Origin: Acidimicrobiaceae bacterium | Lineage (GTDB): Bacteria > Actinomycetota > Acidimicrobiia > Acidimicrobiales > Palsa-688 | Assembly: GCA_030838045.1 (NCBI GenBank) | Contig: JAUTXN010000131.1 | Span: 1 to 48,915, forward strand | Direction: 5' to 3' | Length of the DNA: 48,915 bases | Part shown: positions 27,961-43,377 of the stretch, piece by piece | Layout: each line of letters opens with the position of its first letter | Numbering within the stretch: the stretch's first letter is position 1 | Program-made: the position numbers and the translations under genes | Notes under the pieces: model-generated | The model's input: the letters and a program-made list of their open reading frames with translations, nothing else | What the model was told of the DNA's origin: nothing | The model's database searches: none

Positions 27961-28056
27961 CCGCACCGGGACGGTCCCGCACTGGGACGGTCCCGCGCCG
28001 GGACCCGCCCGCGCTGGGACGCCCCCGCGCTGCGACGGGCCCGCTCTGGGATACGA
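27961..28056. repeat. 16-bp degenerate tandem repeat x6 (consensus CCGCRCYGGGACGGTC)
   Basis: Units at 27961, 27977, 27993, 28009, 28025, 28041. Confidence 0.85.
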
Positions 28057-28091
28057 CGCCCCTCGGGCTCAGAGGCTCAGAACAGTGCGGC

Positions 28092-28583
28092 TCAGAGGAG
28101 GCGCTGCATGAGCACGACGTCGAGCCACCGGCTGAACTTGCGGCCCACCTGGCGTTCCACGCCGACCAGCTCGAACCCGCATGACCGGTGCAAGGCGATG
28201 GACGCTGCGTGGCCCTCGACGATGCGGGCCATGACGGCGTGGAAGCCGTGGGCCGCCGACAGCGTGAGCAGATCGGCCAGCAACAGCCGCCCGACCCCCT
28301 GGCCCCGGCAGTCCGCCCGGACGTACACCGAGTCCTCCACCGTCGTGGAGTAGGCGGGCCGGCTTCGGTACGGCGACACCGAGGCAAAGCCGGCGACCAT
28401 CCCGTCGTCGGTCGCCGCCACGATCGCCGGGTGGGGGCCCCGGTGCTCGGCCAGCCAGGCCAGCTGGTCCTCGGGGGTACGGGGCACCATGTCGAACGTC
28501 ACCGTCGAGCCGAGCACCTCGGTGTTGTAGATGAGCCGCATGGCCTCGGCGTCGTCGTTCGTCGCCAGCCGGGTCCGCAGCAT
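28092..28583 (-). CDS. GNAT-family N-acetyltransferase (phosphinothricin acetyltransferase-like)
   Basis: IYNTEVLGSTVTFD...VYVRADCRGQGVGRLLLADLL...ALHRSCGFELVGVERQVGRKFSRWLDVVLMQRLL. Confidence 0.9.
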   Translation of the reverse strand: MLRTRLATNDDAEAMRLIYNTEVLGSTVTFDMVPRTPEDQLAWLAEHRGPHPAIVAATDDGMVAGFASVSPYRSRPAYSTTVEDSVYVRADCRGQGVGRLLLADLLTLSAAHGFHAVMARIVEGHAASIALHRSCGFELVGVERQVGRKFSRWLDVVLMQRLL

Positions 28584-28703
28584 CCCGACGGCACGCTACC
28601 GAACCCTGACGACCGCCCTTCCGCCCGGAGCGGCCGGCCCCGACGACGGCCCTGCCACCCCCGCCGCTCGACTACCATGGCCGAGCTACCCCGGCAGGGG
28701 TCT

Positions 28704-28776
28704 GCCCCCTTAGCTCAGTCGGCAGAGCACAGCCATGGTAAGGCTGGTGTCGTCGGTTCGATTCCGACAGGGGGCT
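28704..28776 (+). tRNA. tRNA-Thr (anticodon GGT)
   Basis: Acceptor GCCCCCT/AGGGGGC; anticodon stem CAGCC-ATGGTAA-GGCTG; TpsiC GTCGG-TTCGATT-CCGAC. Confidence 0.95.
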
Positions 28777-28803
28777 CAGCCCTTCGGGAAAGTTCCTCCA
28801 CAG

Positions 28804-28876
28804 GGCGGCGTAGCTCAGTAGGCAGAGCAAACGGCTCATAATCGTTAGGTCGTCGGTTCAAGTCCGACCGCCGCTA
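28804..28876 (+). tRNA. tRNA-Met (anticodon CAT)
   Basis: Acceptor GGCGGCG/CGCCGCT; anticodon loop CTCATAA; TpsiC GTCGG-TTCAAGT-CCGAC. Confidence 0.93.
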
Positions 28877-28879
28877 CAG

Positions 28880-28951
28880 ACCAGCAGCACCAGCACGACC
28901 AGCAGCACCAGCACGACCAGCAGCAGCAGCACGACCAGCAGCACCAGCACC
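28880..28951. repeat. 18-bp tandem repeat x4 (ACCAGCAGCACCAGCACG)
   Basis: Units at 28880, 28898, 28916, 28934, between tRNA-Met and rpmG; no T on the + strand. Confidence 0.92.
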
Positions 28952-28983
28952 CCGACCACGGGGACAAGTGAAGGAGTCACAGC

Positions 28984-29148
28984 GTGGCGAAGAACGAGAA
29001 GCGGGTGAAGGTCACCTTGGCCTGCGACGTCTGCAAGCGGCGTAACTACATCACCATGAAGAACAAGCAGAACGACCGCGAGCGCATCGAGCTCAAGAAG
29101 TACTGCCGGTGGGATCGCCAGCACACAACCCACAAAGAGACCCGCTGA
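28984..29148 (+). CDS. rpmG: 50S ribosomal protein L33
   Basis: GTG start, GAAGGAG upstream; [54 protein letters not shown]. Absent from the ORF track because it is only 54 aa. Confidence 0.93.
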   Translation: MAKNEKRVKVTLACDVCKRRNYITMKNKQNDRERIELKKYCRWDRQHTTHKETR

Positions 29149-29200
29149 CCAGAGGGGCGAATACCGAGTAACCCGTGCCGTCTTTCCCGAGTCTTACCCA

Positions 29201-29794
29201 GTGATGTCGCCGGATCTCACCGGTCTGGTCACCGCGGCCAGAGCAGGCGACCGCTCGGCGTTCGACGAACTGGTCAAAGCCACCTATACCGACATGTACA
29301 CGCTGGCCTACAGACTCACGGGAAACGAAGAGGACGCACGCGACGTGGTGCAGGACGCCTATCTCCGGGCCTACCGAGGCCTGAAGCGTTTTCGCGGCGA
29401 CGCCCGCTTCACGACCTGGATGTACCGGATCACGGCCAACTGCGCCTCGACCGCCCTGGCGAAGCGGTCCCGCACCCGCCACGACGAACTCGACGAGGAG
29501 TTCGACCTGGTCGACGTCAACCCCGACCACGACCCGCAACGCCAGGCCGAGTTGGCCTTCGAGCGCGACGGCATCGCTCGGGCGTTGCAGGAACTGCCCC
29601 CCAAGCTCCGGGCCGTCATCGTCTTGCGCGACGTCTACGACCTACCCCATGAATCGATCGCGGTCGAACTCGGGATCACCGAGGCGGCGGCCAAGGTCCG
29701 GCTGCACCGGGCCCGGCGCAAGCTCCGCGAGCGGCTGTTCCCCCAGCGCTCCGATGGTTCCCTGATCGAGGGAGATGACGCCCATGCAGTCTGA
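29201..29794 (+). CDS. ECF-type RNA polymerase sigma factor
   Basis: AYRLTGNEEDARDVVQDAYLRAYRGLKRFRGDARFTTWMYRITAN; sigma4 LRAVIVLRDVYDLPHESIAVELGITEAAAKVRLHRARRKLRE. Confidence 0.94.
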   Translation: MMSPDLTGLVTAARAGDRSAFDELVKATYTDMYTLAYRLTGNEEDARDVVQDAYLRAYRGLKRFRGDARFTTWMYRITANCASTALAKRSRTRHDELDEEFDLVDVNPDHDPQRQAELAFERDGIARALQELPPKLRAVIVLRDVYDLPHESIAVELGITEAAAKVRLHRARRKLRERLFPQRSDGSLIEGDDAHAV

Positions 29795-30203
29795 CCAGCG
29801 GGACCACCAGCGCCGCCCGACCCGGCGCCTCACCTGCGAAGAGGTGGCCGCCGCCCTCCCGGCGATCGTCGACGGCACCGAGCGGGCCGACCGGCGGATC
29901 CAGCACCACGTCACCACCTGCCTGCGTTGCCAGGCGGAGTTGGTGCACTACCGCAAGCTCCTGCGGGCCCTCCGCCAGCTGCGCACCGAGTACCTCGAGC
30001 CCGCGCCCGGCGTCCTTAGCGGCATCCTGGCCAACCTCGAGGAGGCGGGCGAACGCGGTGCCATCCGCTCCCTGCTCTCGGGCAAACGGGCCGCCTACAT
30101 CGGCGGGGTGGCCGTCGCCGCCACCGCGGCCGGCGCCGCTGGGACACTGGTGCTCGTCTCCCGGGCCTCCAACAAGCGCAAAGGCATGCGTCTCGCCGGT
30201 TAG
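29775..30203 (+). CDS. anti-sigma factor with zf-HC2-like zinc finger and one TM segment
   Basis: LTCEEVAAALPAIVDGTERADRRIQHHVTTCLRCQAEL; hydrophobic AAYIGGVAVAATAAGAAGTLVLV; overlaps the sigma gene. Confidence 0.85.
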   Translation: MTPMQSDQRDHQRRPTRRLTCEEVAAALPAIVDGTERADRRIQHHVTTCLRCQAELVHYRKLLRALRQLRTEYLEPAPGVLSGILANLEEAGERGAIRSLLSGKRAAYIGGVAVAATAAGAAGTLVLVSRASNKRKGMRLAG

Positions 30204-30355
30204 GTCAAGGGTCGGGGAAAATGCCTCCCCGGTCGCTGCCCGAGCGCCGCGCCGGGTGCCCGCGGGGCAGCGGTAGGACCCGAGCGCCGCCCGCCTGCCC
30301 GCCGGGAAGCGAAGAGCGGGTGCTATCCTCGCTGTCTGGGACTCCCCTCCGCTAT

Positions 30356-30428
30356 AGGGCAGTAGCTCAATTGGTAGAGCACCGGTCTCCAAAACCGGCG
30401 GTTGGGGGTTCGAGTCCCTCCTGCCCTG
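30356..30428 (+). tRNA. tRNA-Trp (anticodon CCA)
   Basis: Acceptor AGGGCAG/CTGCCCT; anticodon stem CCGGT-CTCCAAA-ACCGG; conserved position before secE. Confidence 0.96.
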
Positions 30429-30468
30429 CTCCACCTGATCCACACCCTTCGAGAAGGTCATCGCCAAC

Positions 30469-30780
30469 GTGAGCATGAACCGAGAACAAAAGCGGTTGCT
30501 CCAGCGCCAGGGCCAGCTGGGCGCTGACGGAGAGCCCGCGGCCCGTTCGCGAGAGAAGACCCGTCCGACGGCTCCCGCTCAGGCGGCCCAACGCAGCCGG
30601 ACCAAGCCCCGTGAGTTCCTCCACGAGGTCGGGGTCGAGCTGCGCAAGGTGGCGTGGCCCTCCCGGGCCGAGACCATCAATTATTCCACCGTCGTGCTGA
30701 TGACCCTCGTCATCGTGATCATCTTGATCTTCTTCCTTGATTACGGTTTCTCGTTCGTCGCACGCTTCCTGTTCAAGTAG
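30469..30780 (+). CDS. secE: preprotein translocase subunit SecE
   Basis: FLHEVGVELRKVAWPSRAETINYSTVVLMTLVIVIILIFFLDYGFS. Confidence 0.95.
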   Translation: MSMNREQKRLLQRQGQLGADGEPAARSREKTRPTAPAQAAQRSRTKPREFLHEVGVELRKVAWPSRAETINYSTVVLMTLVIVIILIFFLDYGFSFVARFLFK

Positions 30781-31494
30781 ATGAGTGAAATAGACCAGAA
30801 CCCCACCAATGTCATGACCGACGCGCCCGTGACTGAAGCGCCCGAGGCAGCCGACGCGCCCGCCGAGGCGGTGCTGAGCGAGGACGAAGTCCTCGGGATC
30901 GCGGCCGAGGAGGACGTGGTCGAGGCCGCGCCCGTCATCGAGAGCGCCTACGACCGGCCCGGCCAGTGGTACGTCGTCCACACCTACGCCGGCTACGAGA
31001 ACAAGGTGAAGTCCAACCTTGAGAGCCGCATCGCCTCCATGAACATGGAGGAGCGGATCTTCGAGGTCGTCATCCCGCTCGAGGACGTCATCGAGTTCAA
31101 GAACGGCAAGAAGCAGGTCGTGTCCAAGAAGATCTTCCCCGGCTACCTGCTGGTCCGGATGGACCTCGACGACGACTCCTGGTACGTGGTCCGCAACACC
31201 CCCGGTGTCACCGGCTTCGTTGGCCTCGGCGCTCGCCCGACCCCGCTGTCGCGCAAAGAGGTCGAGGGCATCCTGCAGGTCAAGGTCGACGGCCAGGAGC
31301 CCACCAAGAAGGGCCGGCCCCGGTTGGAGTACGAGGTGGGCGAGTCGGTGCGTGTGAAGGAAGGCCCGTTTGCCGACTTCACCGGTACCATCGCCGAAAT
31401 CAATGAGGATCAGCTCAAGCTGAAGGTCCTCGTCAACATCTTTGGCCGTGAGACGCCGGTCGAGCTCGAGTTCGCGCAAGTCGCGAAGCTGTAA
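30781..31494 (+). CDS. nusG: transcription termination/antitermination protein NusG
   Basis: [24 protein letters not shown]...[30 protein letters not shown]. Confidence 0.97.
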   Translation: MSEIDQNPTNVMTDAPVTEAPEAADAPAEAVLSEDEVLGIAAEEDVVEAAPVIESAYDRPGQWYVVHTYAGYENKVKSNLESRIASMNMEERIFEVVIPLEDVIEFKNGKKQVVSKKIFPGYLLVRMDLDDDSWYVVRNTPGVTGFVGLGARPTPLSRKEVEGILQVKVDGQEPTKKGRPRLEYEVGESVRVKEGPFADFTGTIAEINEDQLKLKVLVNIFGRETPVELEFAQVAKL

Positions 31495-31505
31495 GGAGTC
31501 CTTTC

Positions 31506-31934
31506 ATGGCCAAGCGCCGCGTAACGGCGATCGTTCGAATCCAGTTGCCCGCGGGCAAAGCCACGCCCGCGCCGCCAGTTGGCACCGCCCTCGGGCCCCA
31601 TGGCGTCCAGACCATGGAGTTCTGCCGCCAGTACAACGCGGCGACCGAGGACAAGGCGGGCCAGGTGATCCCCGTCGAGATCACGATCTTCGAGGATCGC
31701 TCGTTCACCTTCATCCTGAAGACCCCGCCCACCCCGGTGCTGCTGCGCCAGGCGGCGGGCGTGGACAAGGGCTCGGTCACGCCGGGTCGGCTGGTGGCCG
31801 GCAAGGTCTCGGACAGCCAGGTCGCCGACATCGCCCAGATCAAGATGCCCGACCTCAACGCCAACGACCTCGAATCGGCCAAGCGCCAGGTTCGGGGGAC
31901 CGCCCGCTCCATGGGCATCCGGGTCGAGGGTTAA
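31506..31934 (+). CDS. rplK: 50S ribosomal protein L11
   Basis: [36 protein letters not shown]. Confidence 0.98.
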   Translation: MAKRRVTAIVRIQLPAGKATPAPPVGTALGPHGVQTMEFCRQYNAATEDKAGQVIPVEITIFEDRSFTFILKTPPTPVLLRQAAGVDKGSVTPGRLVAGKVSDSQVADIAQIKMPDLNANDLESAKRQVRGTARSMGIRVEG

Positions 31935-31997
31935 GACAACCAAACTCCGACGCTGAGGAAGACCTCGCCTCAGGTCGGCAACAGAGAGGGAGGCAGC

Positions 31998-32756
31998 ATG
32001 CCGAAACACGGAAAGAAGTATGTCGACGCCAAGCGAGGCTTCGACCCCCAGCAGTCGTACTCGCCGGTGGAGGCGATCGACCTGGTCAAGAGCCTGGCCC
32101 ACGCCAGCTTCGACGAGTCGGTCGAACTGGCGGTGCGCCTGGGTGTCGACCCACGTCGCGCCGATCAGGTCGTCCGGGGGACCGTCTCGCTGCCCGCGGG
32201 AACCGGCAAGCCGGTCCGGGTGGCGGTCTTTGCTGCCGGCGACAATGCCGAAGCGGCTCGCGCCGCGGGCGCCGACATCGTGGGCTCAGACGACCTGATT
32301 GCCAAGGTCGACGGTGGGTTCATGGACTTCGATGTCGCCATCGCCACGCCGGACCTGATGGGCCAAGTCGGGAAGCTGGGCCGCAAGCTCGGACCCCGCG
32401 GCCTCATGCCCAACCCCAAGACGGGTACGGTCACCACCGATGTGGCCCGGGCCGTGGCCGAGTTCAAGGGTGGCAAGGTCGAGTACCGGGCCGACACCCG
32501 GTCGCGCGGCGTGGTGCAGGTGCCGATCGGCAAGGTCAGCTTCGACAAGGACAAGATCCTGGTCAACTTCCGGGCCGTCGTCGACGAGCTCAACCGGGCC
32601 AAGCCCGCGGCCGCCAAGGGCCGGTACATGAAGTCCGTGGCCGTCTCGTCGACCATGGGCCCCGGGATTGACATCGACGTCAACCGCCTGCGGGTGACCG
32701 ACGAGGAGTTGGCGGCGACCGCCGCCGCAGCCGAGGCAGCTGCCGCATCCGCCTAG
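31998..32756 (+). CDS. rplA: 50S ribosomal protein L1
   Basis: [39 protein letters not shown]...[15 protein letters not shown]. Confidence 0.98.
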   Translation: MPKHGKKYVDAKRGFDPQQSYSPVEAIDLVKSLAHASFDESVELAVRLGVDPRRADQVVRGTVSLPAGTGKPVRVAVFAAGDNAEAARAAGADIVGSDDLIAKVDGGFMDFDVAIATPDLMGQVGKLGRKLGPRGLMPNPKTGTVTTDVARAVAEFKGGKVEYRADTRSRGVVQVPIGKVSFDKDKILVNFRAVVDELNRAKPAAAKGRYMKSVAVSSTMGPGIDIDVNRLRVTDEELAATAAAAEAAAASA

Positions 32757-32783
32757 CTGCGTAGCTGCGCCGCCGCCAACGTT

Positions 32784-32842
32784 TGTGCCGATTGGAAGCT
32801 ATGTGCCGATTGGCGGCGCTATGTGCGCTCCGAATCGGCACA
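32784..32842. repeat. TGTGCCGATTGG x2 direct plus inverted CCGAATCGGCACA
   Basis: Direct copies at 32784 and 32802, inverted copy at 32830-32842; can form alternative hairpins between rplA and the L10 leader. Confidence 0.75.
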
Positions 32843-32919
32843 GTCGCTCGTATCAGCACAGAAACCGGGAGTGGGGACGGCGGCCGGCCGATTCCGGTTA
32901 AACTCGACGTCAACAGCTC

Positions 32920-33010
32920 CATAATCCGCCGAAGACATCCGGTGCGCCGAAGGCGCATAAATCCTGACGAGGCGAACAGGTCACCCTCCGGGTCCTCGTT
33001 CGCGCGTCGC
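32920..33010 (+). ncRNA. L10 leader (ribosomal protein autoregulatory leader)
   Basis: CCGAAGACATCCGGTGCGCCGAAGGCGCATAAATCCTGACGAGG upstream of rplJ matches the characteristic L10 leader layout. Confidence 0.75.
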
Positions 33011-33033
33011 CCGAACTTGAGAGGAGGTGACCG

Positions 33034-34692
33034 ATGGACAACCCAAGGGCCGAGAAGGTCGCGGTGGTCACCGAAGTGCGCGAGCACTTCGAACGATCCA
33101 ACGCCGCCATCCTCACCGAGTACCGCGGTCTCACCGTGAAAGACCTGGCAGGCCTCCGTCGGACCCTTCGCGAGGCCGGAAGCGAGTACAAGATCTACAA
33201 GAACACCCTCGTTCGCTTCGCCGCCAACGACCTCGGCCTGGGCGAGCTCGACGCGCTGCTGGTCGGGCCCACCGCGATCGCCTTCGTCAACGGCGACGCC
33301 GCCGCGGTTGCCAAGGCACTGCGGGACTACGCCAAGACCAACCCCAAGCTCACCGTCAAAGGCGGCGTGCTGGGCAACAAGGTCATGTCGGTGGCCGACG
33401 CCGCGGCGTTGGCCGATCTGCCGCCCCGGGAAGTTGTTCTGGCCCGTTTGGCCGGCGCACTGGCCTCCCCGATGCAGACCTTCGCCGGTCTGCTCCAGGC
33501 CCTGCCCCGCGGCTTCGCCTATGGCCTGAAGGCCCTGATCGAGAAGCGAGGCGGTGTCCCCGACGCCGTCGACGCCGTCGAAGCCACCTCCGCTGAAGGC
33601 GAAGACTCCACCCCTGGAACACCGGCGCCTGAGGGCCACGACGCCGAGGCGGCTCTGCCGTCCGAGCCCGCCGAGTCGGCGCTATCGGCAACCGCGTCGG
33701 AGCCGCCCGAGTCTGCGACGGCGGTGTCCGAGCCGGCCGAGTCCGCCGTGTCAACGAGCCCGGAGCCCGCTCCCGCCGAGACCGCCGTGTCCGAGCCGGC
33801 CGAGTCCGCCGTGTCAACGAGCCCGGAGCCGGCTCCCGCCGAGTCCGCCGTGTCTGACGACGCCGTGGCGGACTCAGTGTCCGCCGCGATCTCCGAGCCG
33901 CCGCTGACGGAATCGCCCCCCGAGGGCGACGAGCCCGCGGCGGCATTGGTGGCCGACACCGAGCCCACCGACACTGCACCCACCGCCGCGGCCCCCGAGC
34001 CCGAGCCCACTGCGACAACGGAGCCCGAACCGTCCGCTACAGCACCCGAGCCCGCGACAGAGTCCGCTGCCGCCGAGCCGGCCCCGGCCGCAGGCCCCGA
34101 GCCCGAGCAAGCCGCGGCTGAGCCCGAGCCCGAGCAAGCCGCGGCCCCCGCGCCCGAGCCCGAGCAGGCCAGCGCCGCCGCTGCGGCGCCCGAGCCCGAG
34201 CAGGCCAGCGCCGCCGCTGCGGCGCCCGAGCCCGAGCAGGCAGCGGCGCCAGCGCCCGAGCCCACTGCGACAACGGAGCCTGCTCCCGCCGCTGAGCCCG
34301 CTCCCGCCTCCGAGGCCGAACCGTCCGCTACGGCGCCCGAGCCCGAGCCCGAGCCCGCCGCCCCGGCCGCGGCCGCGGCCGAGCCCGAGCCCGAGCCCGC
34401 CGCGGCTGCCGCCACTGAGGCGGAGGCGGTTGAGCCGCCGGAGTTGGAGAACGCGGCCGAGGCGGCGCAGACGCCTGCCTTGGTCAACGAACCGATCGAG
34501 GTCGAGCCGCTCGCCGCCCATGGCATCCCGGCCGACGTCGAACCGGAGATCCTCTCGGTCGAGCCCTCGCCCCCTGACGCCCCGACCGAAGCCGAACCCG
34601 AGACTGACGCTCCCGCCGTTGACGGTGAGAGCAACGCCCCGCCGCCGGCCGCAGCCACTGCGCCCGACGTCGTCACCCCGCCCGCCAACTGA
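33034..34692 (+). CDS. rplJ: 50S ribosomal protein L10 with a C-terminal acidic Pro/Ala/Glu-rich extension of about 375 aa
   Basis: Residues 1 to ~176 are canonical L10 (AAILTEYRGLTVKDLAGLRRTLREAGSEYKIYKNTL...GLLQALPRGFAYGLKALIEKRGG); the same frame continues as PEPEPA/SEPAESAVS-type repeats to a stop just before rplL. Confidence 0.93.
   Translation: MDNPRAEKVAVVTEVREHFERSNAAILTEYRGLTVKDLAGLRRTLREAGSEYKIYKNTLVRFAANDLGLGELDALLVGPTAIAFVNGDAAAVAKALRDYAKTNPKLTVKGGVLGNKVMSVADAAALADLPPREVVLARLAGALASPMQTFAGLLQALPRGFAYGLKALIEKRGGVPDAVDAVEATSAEGEDSTPGTPAPEGHDAEAALPSEPAESALSATASEPPESATAVSEPAESAVSTSPEPAPAETAVSEPAESAVSTSPEPAPAESAVSDDAVADSVSAAISEPPLTESPPEGDEPAAALVADTEPTDTAPTAAAPEPEPTATTEPEPSATAPEPATESAAAEPAPAAGPEPEQAAAEPEPEQAAAPAPEPEQASAAAAAPEPEQASAAAAAPEPEQAAAPAPEPTATTEPAPAAEPAPASEAEPSATAPEPEPEPAAPAAAAAEPEPEPAAAAATEAEAVEPPELENAAEAAQTPALVNEPIEVEPLAAHGIPADVEPEILSVEPSPPDAPTEAEPETDAPAVDGESNAPPPAAATAPDVVTPPAN
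33724..33849 (+). repeat. 63-bp in-frame tandem repeat x2 within rplJ
   Basis: GTGTCCGAGCCGGCCGAGTCCGCCGTGTCAACGAGCCCGGAGCC... copies at 33724-33786 and 33787-33849 with about 2 mismatches. Confidence 0.92.
34150..34221 (+). repeat. 36-bp identical in-frame tandem repeat x2 within rplJ
   Basis: GCGCCCGAGCCCGAGCAGGCCAGCGCCGCCGCTGCG at 34150 and 34186, partial third copy at 34222. Confidence 0.92.
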
Positions 34693-34731
34693 CCCGCCCA
34701 CCATTTTCCCCCGTAAGGAGCACTGACAACC

Positions 34732-35115
34732 ATGGCCACCAAGTCTGAAATCCTCGAGTCCATCGCCGGCATGACCGTTCTCGAGCTGTCCGAACTGCTG
34801 AAGGAGTTCGAGGAGAAGTTCGGCGTCACCGCCGCGGCGCCCGTCGCCGCCTCGAGCCCTGGTGGCGGCGGCGGAGCCGAGGCTGCGCCCGAGGTCGAGG
34901 AGCAGGACGAGTTCGACGTCATCATCACCGGCGCCGGCGACAAGAAGATCCAGGTCATCAAGGAGGTCCGTTCGCTTACCAGCCTCGGCCTCAAGGAAGC
35001 CAAGGACCTGGTCGACAGCGCCCCCAAGGCCGTTCTCGAAAAGGTCACCAAGGAAGAGGCCAACAAGGCCAAGGCGCAGCTGGAGGCGGCGGGCGCGACC
35101 GTCGAACTCAAGTAG
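34732..35115 (+). CDS. rplL: 50S ribosomal protein L7/L12
   Basis: [26 protein letters not shown]...[33 protein letters not shown]. Confidence 0.98.
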   Translation: MATKSEILESIAGMTVLELSELLKEFEEKFGVTAAAPVAASSPGGGGGAEAAPEVEEQDEFDVIITGAGDKKIQVIKEVRSLTSLGLKEAKDLVDSAPKAVLEKVTKEEANKAKAQLEAAGATVELK

Positions 35116-35122
35116 TTCGGCC

Positions 35123-35139
35123 GGGTTTGCGGCAAACCC
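35123..35139 (+). terminator. GGGTTT-GCGGC-AAACCC hairpin after rplL, candidate attenuator before rpoB
   Basis: 6-bp perfect stem just downstream of rplL; no strong U tract. Confidence 0.35.
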
Positions 35140-35336
35140 TTGACCAGGGCGTGCCGCTGCCCTACCCTTCCCCCTGCAGAAGCGCCCGAAAGCGGTTGCT
35201 TTTCTTCGCGCGCTGACTTACACTGGTCAGTTGCCGTGCTCGCCTGTCATGCGCACCCCCGGGCTTTCCTCGTGGGTGCTGCGCGCCCTTACGGCTCCCG
35301 ATCTGCCTTCCACGTCTCATTCTGAGGAGTAGGCCT

Positions 35337-38915
<3,579 letters not shown>

Positions 38916-38918
38916 CGC

Positions 38919-42947
<4,029 letters not shown>

Positions 42948-42987
42948 CGGTCCCCATCTTCGTTCGTGGACAAGACGGCAAAACAAA

Positions 42988-43020
42988 GGGCCCGGCTCGT
43001 GAGAGCCGGGCCCGATGTTT
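42988..43020. terminator. strong hairpin GGGCCCGGCTC-GTGA-GAGCCGGGCCC between converging genes
   Basis: 11-bp perfect stem, 4-nt loop, followed by GATGTTTT; A-rich on the opposite side (AAAACAAA), consistent with bidirectional use. Confidence 0.88.
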
Positions 43021-43053
43021 TCGAGAGCGCCGATCGGGCGCCCCCGGGTCGAA

Positions 43054-43266
43054 CTAGGCGACCGCCTGGCGGCCGAGGTCGGTGTTGTACTGGCGGGCGA
43101 TGGAATCACGCTGCGCCTTGGCACTCTCGCTGTTGCCCGTGATGCGCTTGTCGCTCGGCGTCACGTTGACAACCTGGATCGTCCCGTTGGGGTCGAAGTT
43201 GCCGCTGGAGTGGTAGTTGTACGAGCGGGGACCCTGGGGACCCTGGTCCTTGTTGATGGTTGCCAT
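43054..43266 (-). CDS. 70-aa small protein of unknown function
   Basis: MATINKDQGPQGPRSYNYHSSGNFDPNGTIQVVNVTPSDKRITGNSESAKAQRDSIARQYNTDLGRQAVA*; strong SD AGAGGAGG 8 nt before ATG. Masked in the ORF track by a longer in-frame ORF. Confidence 0.75.
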   Translation of the reverse strand: MATINKDQGPQGPRSYNYHSSGNFDPNGTIQVVNVTPSDKRITGNSESAKAQRDSIARQYNTDLGRQAVA

Positions 43267-43312
43267 GCAGACAACCTCCTCTTTGTTTGTCGTGATCGCC
43301 ACCCTACCGCCA

Positions 43313-43332
43313 TTTGTGAAAACTTTCACAAA
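43313..43332. promoter_or_regulatory. 20-bp palindrome TTTGTGAAAACTTTCACAAA, Rex-type operator candidate
   Basis: Matches TTGTGAA-N4-TTCACAA exactly; lies between the divergent small gene (43266) and hyuA (43378). Confidence 0.7.
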
Positions 43333-43377
43333 CTTTCGTGTGACTGACGCCAGGGTGCGATCTGCGATCCTGGCCCG

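Noticed and set aside
27949-28056. Possible CRISPR array in the 16-bp repeat region
   Set aside because: Repeats are contiguous 16-mers without spacers and no cas genes are present.
28880-28951. CRISPR or coding repeat after tRNA-Met
   Set aside because: Pure tandem 18-mers with no spacers; the minus-strand Leu/Val ORF is a translation of the repeat.
30367-31479. 370-aa minus-strand ORF
   Set aside because: Overlaps tRNA-Trp, secE and nusG on the opposite strand.
33519-35135. 538-aa Ser/Gly/Ala-rich minus-strand ORF over rplJ/rplL
   Set aside because: Reverse-complement image of the repetitive L10 tail and rplL; no SD and no domain.
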